The notes: generated by a model from the letters alone, not told the origin. Numbered from the stretch's first letter, positions 1-10,426 are shown. The stretch: DNA of 38,865 bases from an uncultured Lachnospiraceae bacterium (GCA_944381515.1 CALWLM010000112.1:1-38865); one strand, 5' to 3'. Translations and numbers: made by a program.

Positions 1-1
1 G

Positions 2-1015
2 GCGGCAAAAGAGAAGGGATTTTATCCGGACCGAAAAGAAATGGAAAACCTGGAGAAGCTGTACGATCTGGCCTATGTTGTGATCTACCGCGACGATTAT
101 GCGCAGGTACCCAGGGAGGCGGCTGAAAGCTTTCGCTCGATCAATACGCCGGCGTATCAGGAAGAACGGCGGGGGACATTCTGGCTCTATCATTGCCTGA
201 TGTATGCGGAGATGCTTTACGGCGTCGCCCCTGTGGAGATTATCTGCCGGATGTTGAAAAAATGTCTGGGGCATAAAGTGGAACGGGAAGGGCTGGAGAA
301 ACTGTGGTCCAATATACCGGACGAATTGAATCCCTGCGTCCTACAGGACGGCAAAGTGATCTGCAAAGAAATCCTGCGGGAGAATCTGTATTTGAAAATA
401 GAGGAGTTGCAGGGGAAAAAGAAATTTTACATCCCCAGTCCGGACGAGATCGTCGAGTATACAGAAAACGGATATCCCGTATCGGATTCCAACTATTACA
501 AATTAAAGCTATTTCTCCTGGAGAAGACAAATATCGCGATGGATAAAATAGAAGAATACATGGCTCTCGTCTGGAGTCATATCAGTATGGGACAATCTCT
601 GTCGGATATCCTGGATATGTTTGAGGAGGAAGGTATCCAATTTTCATCCGACGATGACTTGCAGGAGTTTGCTCCTCTTATGATGGATGTAAACAACAAC
701 ACAAGGATGCTTATTCACAGAGGATGGACACCGGTCGAGATGTTCCGCCAAACGCCGCCGCAGCCCAAAGGGCAGAGACCGAAACTCGTTCCCATGAGCA
801 GCAGCGCGGCGAAGATGCTGGGCGAGGCATCGAACGAGCTGAAGGGAATGGGGCTCGACGTAGATCTGGACTATAATGCAGATGAGATTACGACGATAGC
901 CATGCCGGGCGGAATAGCGGGACAGGTTGTAGTAGGAAAGAAAAGGATATATCCCAATGACCCCTGCCCCTGCGGGAGTGGAAAAAAATATAAGAAATGC
1001 TGCGGGAGAAAGTAG
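2..1015 (+). CDS. SEC-C motif protein, 5'-partial
   Basis: The protein ends in a SEC-C metal-binding motif ([17 protein letters not shown]), the short Cys-rich zinc-binding tail best known from SecA and also found on many unrelated proteins. The rest (about 300 residues) is acidic and helical, with no enzyme motif I recognise. The frame is open to the left edge: there is no stop before the first ATG at 41, and the residues before it look like continuous protein. The true start is therefore probably outside the window; if not, ATG 41 gives 324 aa. I see no ribosome binding site in front of ATG 41. The gene lies about 60 bases before an ATPase gene on the same strand. The SEC-C tail is certain; the function is unknown. 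Confidence 0.7.
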   Translation, partial: AAKEKGFYPDRKEMENLEKLYDLAYVVIYRDDYAQVPREAAESFRSINTPAYQEERRGTFWLYHCLMYAEMLYGVAPVEIICRMLKKCLGHKVEREGLEKLWSNIPDELNPCVLQDGKVICKEILRENLYLKIEELQGKKKFYIPSPDEIVEYTENGYPVSDSNYYKLKLFLLEKTNIAMDKIEEYMALVWSHISMGQSLSDILDMFEEEGIQFSSDDDLQEFAPLMMDVNNNTRMLIHRGWTPVEMFRQTPPQPKGQRPKLVPMSSSAAKMLGEASNELKGMGLDVDLDYNADEITTIAMPGGIAGQVVVGKKRIYPNDPCPCGSGKKYKKCCGRK

Positions 1016-1074
1016 TTTTATCCTGGGGGTAAATTTTGGGAAGGGAGATTGTTCAAGGGAGGTGTGAAGCGCAG

Positions 1075-2655
1075 GTGGCAAAATTTTTCAATATAAATGG
1101 AGCATGTAATCCGGACCGGCATTATATGGTTGATCTGACCACGAGGCTCCAGGCGATCAAAGGAATGGTAGACCGAGGGGAATACTTTGTGATCAATAAG
1201 GCCAGACAATATGGAAAGACGACGGTTCTGCAGGCCCTTAGCCGTTACTTGGAAAAGGAATACAGGGTTGTGCACCTGGATTTCCAGAGGCTTGGCTCAC
1301 TTTCTTTTGAAAATGAATCGAAATATGTCGCCGCCTTTGCAGAGGAACTTTTGTGCGCCATAGATGAATTTCCTGAGGGAATTCAAGATAAGCTTCAGTC
1401 TTTTGCAGAAGGAAAAGCAAGGATCAATTCGCTGCAGATTTTATTTAAGGTTTTGTCTTTGTGGTGCGCAGAGTCGGAAAAGCCGGTTGTTCTGATTATC
1501 GATGAGGTGGACACGGCAACCAATAATCAGGTGTTTCTGGATTTCCTTGCGCAGCTCCGCGCCGGTTACCTGACGCGGGATGAGATTCCTGCTTTTCAGT
1601 CCGTGATCTTGGCCGGGGTATACGATATTCGAAATATCCAGAGAAAAATCCGTCCGGGGGAGAAGCACAGACAGAACAGCCCTTGGAATATTGCGGCAAA
1701 ATTCCGCGTGGAACTGAGTTTCCTGGCAGAGGAGATCGCCGGGATGCTGCAAGAATATGAAGCGGATTATCATACAGAAATGGATATCGGTGAAATGGCC
1801 GGATTGATTTACCAATATACCTCTGGCTATCCCTATCTGGTTTCCGGCCTCTGCAAGATCATAGATGAGGAGATCGCCGGGAGTGCGGCATTTCCGGACA
1901 AACGCAGAGCCTGGACAAGGGAAGGCTTTTTTGAGGCGGAAAAGATCCTAGTCAAAGAGGATAATCCGTTATATGAATCCCTGCTGGGCAGACTTAAACT
2001 GTATCCGGAGCTGAGGGCCGTCCTATATGAATTGTTGTTTAACGGCAGGCCGATTCCTTATACGGCGACCAGCGATTATATTAAAGATGCCGCTATGTTT
2101 GGCTTTATCCGGAACGAGAATGACACGGTGGTGATTGCCAACCGAATTTTTGAGGCGGTTCTCTACAGTCATTTTATTGCGGAAGAGTTTGTTACCAGTA
2201 AATTGTATAATGTGGGAGCGCTGGAAAAGAATCAATTTATAGTGGGAGGTCATCTGGACATTCGCCTTATATTGGAAAAATTCATTATTGCTTTCAATGA
2301 ACTCTATGGAGACGAAGATGAGACTTTCCTTGAGAATGTAGGCCGAAAATATTTTCTCCTTTTCTTGAAGCCGATTATTAATGGGATAGGAAATTATAGT
2401 ATTGAGCCGCAGACAAGGGATGGCGACCGAATGGATTTGGTGATTTATTATCGGGGAGAGCAGAATATCCTTGAAATAAAAATCTGGCGGGGAAATTCCT
2501 ATAATGAGAGGGAAGGAAAGCAGCTTTCCGCGTATCTTGATTATTTTCAGATGAAAAAAGGCTATATGCTCAGTTTCAATTTCAATAAGAAAAAGGAAAC
2601 GGGCATAAAGGAGATTGTGCTGGGGGATAAGCTTCTGATCGAGGCGGTTGTGTAA
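1075..2655 (+). CDS. AAA-like ATPase with C-terminal PD-(D/E)XK nuclease-like domain
   Basis: The N-terminal half is an AAA-like P-loop ATPase. A Walker A variant ARQYGKTT lies near residues 41-49 and Walker B VLIIDEVD near residues 139-146. The C-terminal part has the PD-(D/E)XK pattern: Asp in MDLVIYY (about 454), ExK in EIKIW (about 466-468) and a following Gln in QLSAYLD (about 482). Proteins of this build are common and variable in Clostridia and Bacteroidetes; their role is not settled, and mobile-element or defence-like functions have been suggested. I chose the GTG at 1075, preceded by AAGGGAGG, because family members begin at this MAKFFN-like sequence. A TTG at 1036 would add 13 residues of poor quality. 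The gene lies between the SEC-C gene and obgE, which has its own promoter, so it is probably not part of the obgE operon. Confidence 0.8.
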   Translation: MAKFFNINGACNPDRHYMVDLTTRLQAIKGMVDRGEYFVINKARQYGKTTVLQALSRYLEKEYRVVHLDFQRLGSLSFENESKYVAAFAEELLCAIDEFPEGIQDKLQSFAEGKARINSLQILFKVLSLWCAESEKPVVLIIDEVDTATNNQVFLDFLAQLRAGYLTRDEIPAFQSVILAGVYDIRNIQRKIRPGEKHRQNSPWNIAAKFRVELSFLAEEIAGMLQEYEADYHTEMDIGEMAGLIYQYTSGYPYLVSGLCKIIDEEIAGSAAFPDKRRAWTREGFFEAEKILVKEDNPLYESLLGRLKLYPELRAVLYELLFNGRPIPYTATSDYIKDAAMFGFIRNENDTVVIANRIFEAVLYSHFIAEEFVTSKLYNVGALEKNQFIVGGHLDIRLILEKFIIAFNELYGDEDETFLENVGRKYFLLFLKPIINGIGNYSIEPQTRDGDRMDLVIYYRGEQNILEIKIWRGNSYNEREGKQLSAYLDYFQMKKGYMLSFNFNKKKETGIKEIVLGDKLLIEAVV

Positions 2656-2663
2656 AACCATAG

Positions 2664-4073
<1,410 letters not shown>

Positions 4074-4087
4074 ACCGGATACGGGAG

Positions 4088-5512
4088 ATGAGAACAGTGC
4101 GGGAAGCAGAATATGATCTGGTCGTGATCGGCAGCGGTCCCGGCGGATATGCCGGGGCTATCAAGGCCAAAAAACTGGGGCTGTCGGTGGCTGTGGTGGA
4201 AAAGGACGCCGTGGGCGGCGCTTATGTGGGCTGCGCTATCCCGGCCAAGGCTCTTTTGCACAGCGCCATGTTATATGAGGAGATCCGCGAGAGCAGCCGC
4301 TTTGGCCTGTCGGTAGGCTCTGTTTCCATGAACTTTAGAGAGACCAGAGCGTATCGAAAGAGGGCGGAAACGGCCTATCGGGAAAAGGTATGCGGCTGGC
4401 TTGATTCCCAGGAGATCCCGGTCTATCGCGGGAGAGCCAGGGTGGGCCGGGAGCGCCTGGTGACGGTGGAGGGGCCGGATGCGGCGCGGCTTTACGGAAA
4501 GAAGATACTTCTCGCCTGCGGCGCCAGGCCGGCCCTTTTGGACGCGCAGATGATGGCCCTGCCGGGAGTGGAGACCAGCGACAGTCTGATGGCGGCCGAC
4601 GACTGGGATTTTTCCCGGATTGTAATCATCGGCGGCGGCCTGGTGGGAACGGAATTTGCCACCGTACTGCATGCGATGGGGCTGGACGTGACAATTTTGG
4701 AGAGGGCCGATTATCTGCTGCCGGGAATGGATGAGGAGATTGGCCGCTACATGCAAAAAAGCATGGAAGAGAAGGGCATTCGCGTTTATACGGGAGCCGG
4801 GAGCAGCCGGGTGGAACAGCGGGAGGGCTCGCTGTACTGTACTTATCGCTCCTTGGGAAAAGAGAAGGAGCTTTGTACGGAGCGGGTGTTAGTGGCGATG
4901 GGCCGGCGGGCCCAGCTGGAGGAGCTTTTTGAGCCGGAATTGGCCTCCATGCTGGATACCAACAATGGGGCTCCCGTGGTGGGCAGCGATTTTCAGACCA
5001 GTATCCCCGGAATTTACGCCGTGGGGGATATGCTCCAGCGCACCCAGCGGGCTCATACGGCGGCGGCCCAGGCCACTTACCTGGTGGAATCTCTGGCGGG
5101 GCGGCAGCCGTCGCTGCTTTTATCCAGCGTCCCGGCAGGCATGTATCTGAATCTTCCGATTATACCTAGCTGTGTCCATACCAGCCCGGAAGCGGCCAGC
5201 GTCGGTCTTACGGAAGCGCAGGCCCGCCGCGCGGGCTGTCAGATTCGCTGCGGCATTTACTCCATGGAAGATAACAGTCAGGCGATTATTACAGGAAGGC
5301 GGACCGGTCTTATTAAGCTGGTCTTCGCCCTGCCCGGCAAGATTTTGATCGGTGCGCAGATTATCTGTCCCAGGGCTACCGATATGATCGGAGAAATGGC
5401 GTCGGCCATTGCCAACAGTCTGACAGCCCGGCAGATGATGTTGGCCATGCGGGCTTATCCCACTTACGGTGAGGGAATCGCCAGAGCTGTGGAGAACAGC
5501 GGACTTTTATGA
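4088..5512 (+). CDS. Dihydrolipoyl dehydrogenase-like flavoprotein lacking the redox disulfide
   Basis: By overall sequence this is a pyridine nucleotide-disulfide oxidoreductase. It has the FAD-binding GSGPGGYAGAIKAKKLG (residues 15-31), NAD(P)-binding GGGLVGTEFA (about 181), the second FAD site GIYAVGDM, and a C-terminal dimerisation domain; 474 aa is normal. However, the active-site segment that is normally GGTCLNVGCIPSK reads GGAYVGCAIPAK (43-54). It is one residue shorter, with Tyr46 in place of the first Cys, a single displaced Cys49 and no second partner. The C-terminal catalytic HPTxxE is also changed to YPTYGE (about 455-460). A normal thiol-disulfide reaction with lipoamide is therefore unlikely; it may act as an NAD(P)H oxidase or flavin reductase, or be non-enzymatic. 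No 2-oxoacid dehydrogenase or glycine-cleavage genes lie nearby. GTG 4097, better spaced from GGGAG, is an alternative start. The 3' end overlaps the convergent gene by 6 bases. Confidence 0.85.
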   Translation: MRTVREAEYDLVVIGSGPGGYAGAIKAKKLGLSVAVVEKDAVGGAYVGCAIPAKALLHSAMLYEEIRESSRFGLSVGSVSMNFRETRAYRKRAETAYREKVCGWLDSQEIPVYRGRARVGRERLVTVEGPDAARLYGKKILLACGARPALLDAQMMALPGVETSDSLMAADDWDFSRIVIIGGGLVGTEFATVLHAMGLDVTILERADYLLPGMDEEIGRYMQKSMEEKGIRVYTGAGSSRVEQREGSLYCTYRSLGKEKELCTERVLVAMGRRAQLEELFEPELASMLDTNNGAPVVGSDFQTSIPGIYAVGDMLQRTQRAHTAAAQATYLVESLAGRQPSLLLSSVPAGMYLNLPIIPSCVHTSPEAASVGLTEAQARRAGCQIRCGIYSMEDNSQAIITGRRTGLIKLVFALPGKILIGAQIICPRATDMIGEMASAIANSLTARQMMLAMRAYPTYGEGIARAVENSGLL

Positions 5513-6295
5513 GTCCAGCTGATCGATGATCTCAATGGCCCTGAGGGTAATTCGGGTCAGAAGATCTACTTTTTCGCCGTAGTCCGGCGTGTTGGCCGTG
5601 GCCATTCTTCCGTGGCTCTCATAGAGGCTGGGACCGGTCAGAAGGATGGTACCGGCCTTCAGTCCGCCCAGGAGAGAGGAGACTACAAAGAGGGCGGAGC
5701 TTTCGTTTTCCAGCGCCAGCACGCCGGCATCGGTCCATTTGCGGATACGTTCTTCCCAGCCTTCATGGGCGCCGGGGCTTTCCATATAGAAAGCGTCGTG
5801 GCTCCGGACCAGTCCCACATAAGGGCTCACGCCGTATTCCCGGCAGGCCTGCCGCAGAGAGTTTACCACATCAATATCGGCGATGGCCGGATATTCCAGA
5901 GGAATATATTCCGGCGTCGTTCCCTCGCCCCGGACCGCTCCGGTGCAGATTACGAAGGAACCGGCGGGGATACCTGGCTGGATATTGCCGCCGGTGCCCA
6001 TACGAATCAGAGTCTTTGCTCCGATCTGCTTTAGTTCTTCGACGCATACTGCTACGGCCATGCCGCCCATGCCGGTGGACATCACGGATACGCCCACATT
6101 TTTATAGGCGCCGGTATAAGTGGGATTGCCGCGGGATACGGCCATTAACTGGGCATTTTCAAAATGCCGGGCGACCATTTCGCATCTGGCCGGATCGCCC
6201 GGAAGAATTACATGCTTTGCAATATCGTTTTCATCCAGACCGATATGCCACATTTTTCCCTCGTTGTTTTCCAGTCTCATTGCTTTATACTTCAT
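5507..6295 (-). CDS. Nucleoside phosphorylase (uridine/purine nucleoside phosphorylase family)
   Basis: A cytoplasmic phosphorolytic enzyme that cleaves nucleosides to base plus ribose-1-phosphate. The PNP/UDP phosphorylase family is shown by the phosphate-binding HVILPGDPARCE near the N-terminus, the central RMGTGGNIQPGIPAGSF, and the ribose-binding segment near ALENESSALF. At 262 aa it is normal for hexameric bacterial family members. Uridine versus purine preference cannot be decided by eye. The start ATG has AAAGGAGGT seven bases upstream. It is the last gene of a minus-strand group: amidohydrolase, GntR regulator, then this gene 36 bases later. The grouping points to uptake and breakdown of a nucleoside or modified base. 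Its stop codon lies inside the end of the convergent flavoprotein gene. Confidence 0.9.
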   Translation of the reverse strand: MKYKAMRLENNEGKMWHIGLDENDIAKHVILPGDPARCEMVARHFENAQLMAVSRGNPTYTGAYKNVGVSVMSTGMGGMAVAVCVEELKQIGAKTLIRMGTGGNIQPGIPAGSFVICTGAVRGEGTTPEYIPLEYPAIADIDVVNSLRQACREYGVSPYVGLVRSHDAFYMESPGAHEGWEERIRKWTDAGVLALENESSALFVVSSLLGGLKAGTILLTGPSLYESHGRMATANTPDYGEKVDLLTRITLRAIEIIDQLDS

Positions 6296-6331
6296 GTCTG
6301 ACCTCCTTTGCCGGCGTTTATCTGACGCCTT

Positions 6332-7156
6332 TTATTTTTTTGCGCTGATGGCAAAGCGGATTACCGCGTCGTTGTAATAATCCTTGCAAAAGCCCGTTAC
6401 CCGGTTCTCTCCGTCCACATAGGTTGTGGTCACCAGGGTGTGATGGCTGCCCTCAAATTCACAGGGCAGGTCCATCGCCTTTACCGCTTCCACGGGAACG
6501 GATACGCATTCATATTCGGCAACGACCGCATTGGCGGTAATTCCGTCTATAATTTTCCGTTCTCGTGCGTCGTCATCGTCTGCCGGGTCTTCTTCTGTCA
6601 GACCGGACAGGAAATACCAGGTGGAGTAGATCGCGTCCAGTCCGTTGAGACGGTATACCCGGGCGAAGAACATGATTTCATGGGACGGCTGCGGACAGAA
6701 TTTTTCGGTGAGAAAATCATCGCAGCCGACAGAGGTAAGAATGCTGCCGCTTTTGGAGAGCTCTCCTTGCAGGGCAATTCTTTCGGGAGGAAAGAGAAAG
6801 CCGAGGGGAGCCTTGCGGCGGTGTTTTTCCCGGCGGCTGTCATAGCAGACAAAGCTGCCCTTGCCTTTCCGGGTCCGGATATAGCCGTCTTCGTACAGGA
6901 TGGAGAGGGCCGTGCGAAGGGAGGTTCGGCCCACTCCCATGATTGCGGCCAGCTCATGTTCTCCGGGCAGCTGGTCTCCGAATTGCAGAAGATTCTGCCG
7001 GATCAGCCGCTGGATGCGCCGGTAGATCTCAATGTACACGGGAGTGTCCCGGGATATGGTGGTGATTTTCAGCTGCTTTCGTATCGCAGGATCTGCGAAA
7101 ATTTCTCTTTTTTCGGTTATGTCTGTCATCTTGGCGCTGCTTTTTGTCTCGGTCAT
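6332..7156 (-). CDS. GntR-family (HutC/UTRA-type) transcriptional regulator
   Basis: An N-terminal GntR winged helix (about residues 40-110) shows the typical IYRRIQRLI...GDQLPGEHELA...VGRTSLRTAL...DGYIRTRKGKGSFV series. It is followed by a C-terminal UTRA-like effector domain of about 150 residues. Such proteins usually repress neighbouring transport/catabolic genes and release DNA when bound to a metabolite. The start ATG follows the stop codon of the upstream amidohydrolase with no spacing (TAAATG), and a GGAGG lies within the end of that gene, so translation is probably coupled. The neighbouring nucleoside phosphorylase, amidohydrolase and divergent symporter suggest a nucleoside, base or related ligand. 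A candidate operator is at 8552-8569. Confidence 0.92.
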   Translation of the reverse strand: MTETKSSAKMTDITEKREIFADPAIRKQLKITTISRDTPVYIEIYRRIQRLIRQNLLQFGDQLPGEHELAAIMGVGRTSLRTALSILYEDGYIRTRKGKGSFVCYDSRREKHRRKAPLGFLFPPERIALQGELSKSGSILTSVGCDDFLTEKFCPQPSHEIMFFARVYRLNGLDAIYSTWYFLSGLTEEDPADDDDARERKIIDGITANAVVAEYECVSVPVEAVKAMDLPCEFEGSHHTLVTTTYVDGENRVTGFCKDYYNDAVIRFAISAKK

Positions 7157-8494
7157 TTATGATTCCTCCAGGACTTTCCTGATTTTTTTATTCAGACTGT
7201 GAACCGCTTTCTCCGCGCGGGAGAGCACCTCTTCCTCGTCGATGAAAGTGAAGCGGCCGCCCCGAAGCAGAATCTCTCCGTCCAGAAAAACGGTGTCCAC
7301 GGCCCGTCCGTCGGCGGCATATAGAAAATTCCCCAGCTTATAGTCCGGGTTGAAGAATCCGATTTCGTGATCCATGTCCACCAGAATGAAATCGGCGATG
7401 TTTCCTTCCCGGATTTCGCCCATTTTTTCATAGCCCAGAGCCTGCATTCCGCCAGCCGTCATCATACGGTACATTGTGCCGGCGTCCAGGACCGTGGGAT
7501 CGAGGCTGCGTCCTTTCTGGAGATATGCGGCCAGGCGCGCCTCCCGGATCATATCCCGGTTGGAGCTGGAGGCCTCTCCGTCGCAGCCGAGGGTTATGTC
7601 GATTCCCCGCTCCAGCATCTCGGCGATCCGGGGAATGCCGTCGCTGATTTTCAGATTGGTGCTGGGGCAGTGTACCGGATGGGCTCCGGTCTCCTTTATC
7701 AGATCCAGCTCATGATCGGAGAGCCAGATGCTGTGGGCCAGCAGGGTATGGGGGTCCAGCAGGCCAAATTCATAGAGGGCTTCGGCCTCTCCATCCAAGC
7801 CGTACTTTCTGCGTACATCCTCGGTTTCCTTTCGCCCTTCCGCCAGGTGGGTGTGGAAGATAAGCCCGCGCTCATCGGCAAAGCGTTTCAGATTCTGCAT
7901 CATCTCCCGGGAACAGGCCGGAAGGCCTGCGGGGGCCACGGAGGGGCGCAGTCTGCGGCCGGGAATGCCGCGCACCTTCTGGCAGACGGCCTGGGACCGT
8001 TTCAGAGCTTCGTCGATGGTGATTACCGGCGTGGCGTCGTTTTCTGCGATATCGGTGGTGCTGATGCCGACGGTGGCCCGTATCCGGCTGTCCTTGAGAG
8101 CCTCCAGCATGGAGTCCAGCAAGGGCCAGTCGGCCATTTCGTTGATTACCGTCGTACCGCAGCGCAGAGCGCTCAAAGCGCCTAGCAGACAGGAATAGTA
8201 ATTTTCCTCAGGGGAGATTACGGCCTTGATGCGAAAAAGGCGCACCAGCCAGTCTGTGATGGGATAATCGTCCAGCGGTCCCTTCATGAAGGTCTGACTC
8301 AGATGGCTGTGGCAGTCGGCAAAGGAGGGCATGGCCAGCATCCCCTTGGCATCTATCACCTCAAAGCCGGCAGGAGTATCGATCTGCGCGTCAATCTTTT
8401 CGATCCGGTTTTCTCTGACCAGGATCTGCATTTTCTTAGTGGTCAGCGTTTCAAAATCGGCCAGTTCGCAATTTTTGATAAGGAAATTACCCAA
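7157..8494 (-). CDS. Amidohydrolase, MtaD/TrzA/SsnA-type deaminase clade
   Basis: A metal-dependent hydrolase of the amidohydrolase superfamily. Metal-site motifs are the HxH in ADCHSHLSQTF (about residue 60), HTHLAEG (about 213), and Asp in TLGCDGEASSSN (about 303), followed by the MtaD/TrzA-typical MIREARLAAYLQKG. The segment HCPSTNLKISDG also fits this clade, which deaminates adenosine derivatives such as S-adenosylhomocysteine and 5'-methylthioadenosine, guanine, or triazines. The substrate is inferred only as a purine or pyrimidine compound. The start is a TTG at 8494, eight bases after AAAGGAGA; I see no better ATG. It is first in the minus-strand operon with gntR and the nucleoside phosphorylase, with a clear promoter upstream. 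Confidence 0.85.
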   Translation of the reverse strand: MGNFLIKNCELADFETLTTKKMQILVRENRIEKIDAQIDTPAGFEVIDAKGMLAMPSFADCHSHLSQTFMKGPLDDYPITDWLVRLFRIKAVISPEENYYSCLLGALSALRCGTTVINEMADWPLLDSMLEALKDSRIRATVGISTTDIAENDATPVITIDEALKRSQAVCQKVRGIPGRRLRPSVAPAGLPACSREMMQNLKRFADERGLIFHTHLAEGRKETEDVRRKYGLDGEAEALYEFGLLDPHTLLAHSIWLSDHELDLIKETGAHPVHCPSTNLKISDGIPRIAEMLERGIDITLGCDGEASSSNRDMIREARLAAYLQKGRSLDPTVLDAGTMYRMMTAGGMQALGYEKMGEIREGNIADFILVDMDHEIGFFNPDYKLGNFLYAADGRAVDTVFLDGEILLRGGRFTFIDEEEVLSRAEKAVHSLNKKIRKVLEES

Positions 8495-8551
8495 CTTTTA
8501 ACTCTCCTTTCCGTAACCCTGTAAATCTGTGGAAGGTACATTTTACGAACA

Positions 8552-8569
8552 ACATGTCACATGTCACAC
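8552..8569. promoter_or_regulatory. Candidate GntR operator
   Basis: Direct repeat ACATGTC-ACATGTC followed by ACAC; each ACATGT is itself palindromic. It lies just downstream of the -10 box of the minus-strand amidohydrolase promoter, where a bound repressor would block transcription. Assignment to the regulator at 6332-7156 is inference from position. Confidence 0.45.
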
Positions 8570-8584
8570 AAGTTAGATATGTTA

Positions 8585-8613
8585 ATTCTAGCACAGGAGA
8601 GCTGCACAGTCAA
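8585..8613 (-). promoter_or_regulatory. Promoter of the amidohydrolase-gntR-phosphorylase operon
   Basis: On the minus strand, TTGACT (8613-8608), a 17-base spacer and TAGAAT (8590-8585). With the divergent promoter at 8660-8688 this accounts for most of the 345-base gap between the amidohydrolase and symporter genes. Confidence 0.8.
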
Positions 8614-8659
8614 TTGCTTGTATTTCTGCATTCATATTCACGCTTTACCGCATTAGCGT

Positions 8660-8688
8660 TTGGTACTTGCTAAAATTTGCGATATAAT
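8660..8688 (+). promoter_or_regulatory. Promoter of the sodium:solute symporter gene
   Basis: TTGGTA (8660-8665), a 17-base spacer and TATAAT (8683-8688). The leader to the chosen start at 8840 is about 145 bases. It contains TTGACTGTG (about 8734), an inverted copy of the sequence at the minus-strand -35 box, and another CATGTC (8761-8766); either could bind the shared regulator. Confidence 0.7.
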
Positions 8689-8839
8689 ATTTAAGAAAAG
8701 CAGTATTATTCTATAATTATCACCAGTTGTACGAGTTGACTGTGTATGAATCAAGTCTGTCATGTCTGTCTCATTTCAAAAGGAACTCGCCCGTCTTTTG
8801 TTACCTGTCGTCTGCCGCATGAAAGGAGAGTTTCTTTTT

Positions 8840-10276
8840 ATGGAAATTAGTGTATGGGATCTCATTATTATCGGTGTGTATTTGATTGTTATGGTGTTGG
8901 TCGGTGTTTATTCGGTGAAACGAATAAGAAATACCGGCGATTATTATGTGGCGGGACGTTCTTTTGGACCTCTGGTGCTGATGGCTACGGTCTGCGCGAC
9001 CATTATCGGCGGAAGCGGACTGATGGGGCGGGCCGGCGTCGCCTATTCGGACGGTTTTAAGGCGATTCTGACAGCGCTTCCCTATTTGCTGGGCATGTTT
9101 ATATTTTCTGGATTTGCCGGTAAAATTTCGGATCTGGGCATGAAGTACAATCTTACTTCCATACCGGATCTTTTTGATAGGCGGTTTGGCAAGGCTGCCA
9201 AATTGATTCTCTCGGTGCTGATTGCCTTTGCCATGATTGGAACCGTTGCCTCCCAGGTGACGGCGACGGCCACGATTATCAAAATGCTCGGCGGCGCTGT
9301 TGGTATTTCCTATGAAGCAGGCGCGCTGATTGCCTGCATTGTGTTTATGGTTTATACGGCGACCTCCGGTTTGTTCGGGGTAGTCTATACAGACGTCCTT
9401 CAGTTCTATATGCTTTTGATTTTTGTATACATATTAATTCCGGCAGCTGCCCTGCTTTATGTGGGGGGATTCGGCAACTTTGTGCAGAATCTGGACCCGG
9501 CTCTGGCGACTCCCTATGTAGACGGGAGCATTTTGGGAGATATCGTTACCTATCTGGTCTTTACCATGGCGGGAGCGGAGATGTGGCAGAGAGCTTTTGC
9601 AGCCAAAGACCGCAAAGCCGCCAAAAAGGGAATGTTTCTCGGTACGGCGGTTTATGGCGTGACGATTGTGCTGGTCTATTTTATGGGCGTGGTGGGACGC
9701 CAGATTCTGGGCGATGACGTGCTGGCTCAGTTTGGCTCCACGGACGCAGTCGTGCCGGCTCTGGCTATCAAAATTTTGCCGATGGGGCTTACGGGGCTTG
9801 CCCTGGCGGGCGTTCTGTCGGTTATTATGTCTACGGCGGACAGCTATCTGCTGGTTTCGGTGCAGACCTGTGTGCATGATATCGGAAAGACCGTGTCGCC
9901 GAAAATGACGGAAAAGACGGAAATTCTGCTGTCCCGTATTTTTGCCATCATCCTTCCTCTTACGGCGCTGGTCATTGCCCTGTACATTCAGAACGCCTAC
10001 AATATTTTGATGTTCGCCTGGAGCTTTTATGCGGCAGCGGCCGGCATTCCGGCCTTTGCCGCGCTCTTCTGGAAAAAAGCTACCAACGCCGGCATTATAG
10101 CGGCAATGGTCAGCGGATTCGCAGTTTGCGTAGGCTGGAAACTGGCGGGAGAGCCTCTGGGACTGGGATCTGCCGTGCCGGGAACCCTGGCCTGCGGTAT
10201 CGCCCTGGTGGCGGTGAGCCTTGCCACCTGCCGCAAACACCCTTCCGTATTTTTGAAGGCGGAAAAGCAGAGCTGA
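8840..10276 (+). CDS. Sodium:solute symporter (SSS family)
   Basis: A polytopic membrane transporter of the SSS family, related to pantothenate, proline and nucleobase-type carriers, that couples substrate uptake to sodium. Roughly 12-13 hydrophobic segments are visible. The family signature region appears as TGDYYVAGRSFGP near the N-terminus, followed by a Gly-rich ATIIGGSGLMGRAG. The conserved segment GVLSVIMSTADSYLL lies near residue 330. The start is ATG 8840 (478 aa), ten bases after AAAGGAGAG; longer in-frame starts at 8762 or 8819 add a hydrophilic stretch that contains the ribosome binding site. It is divergent from the amidohydrolase operon and probably shares its regulator, so the cargo is likely the nucleoside or base handled there. 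That cargo is inferred, not read from sequence. Confidence 0.88.
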   Translation: MEISVWDLIIIGVYLIVMVLVGVYSVKRIRNTGDYYVAGRSFGPLVLMATVCATIIGGSGLMGRAGVAYSDGFKAILTALPYLLGMFIFSGFAGKISDLGMKYNLTSIPDLFDRRFGKAAKLILSVLIAFAMIGTVASQVTATATIIKMLGGAVGISYEAGALIACIVFMVYTATSGLFGVVYTDVLQFYMLLIFVYILIPAAALLYVGGFGNFVQNLDPALATPYVDGSILGDIVTYLVFTMAGAEMWQRAFAAKDRKAAKKGMFLGTAVYGVTIVLVYFMGVVGRQILGDDVLAQFGSTDAVVPALAIKILPMGLTGLALAGVLSVIMSTADSYLLVSVQTCVHDIGKTVSPKMTEKTEILLSRIFAIILPLTALVIALYIQNAYNILMFAWSFYAAAAGIPAFAALFWKKATNAGIIAAMVSGFAVCVGWKLAGEPLGLGSAVPGTLACGIALVAVSLATCRKHPSVFLKAEKQS

Positions 10277-10426
10277 GGAGATGCTGCAATATCGATCAAT
10301 CCGGCGGCTTTGGCAAGTCCGGACAGCTTCGGCATTATAAATGGGAATGAAAAAACAGTGGCATGTGCCGGCCTCCTGTGCTAAAATGAAACGGTATAAC
10401 CTTGACAGGAGGATCAAGTATTCATT

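Noticed and set aside
6440-7162. A 240-codon plus-strand frame opposite the GntR gene
   Set aside because: Antisense to a regulator with a clear winged helix; no recognisable domain and no ribosome binding site.
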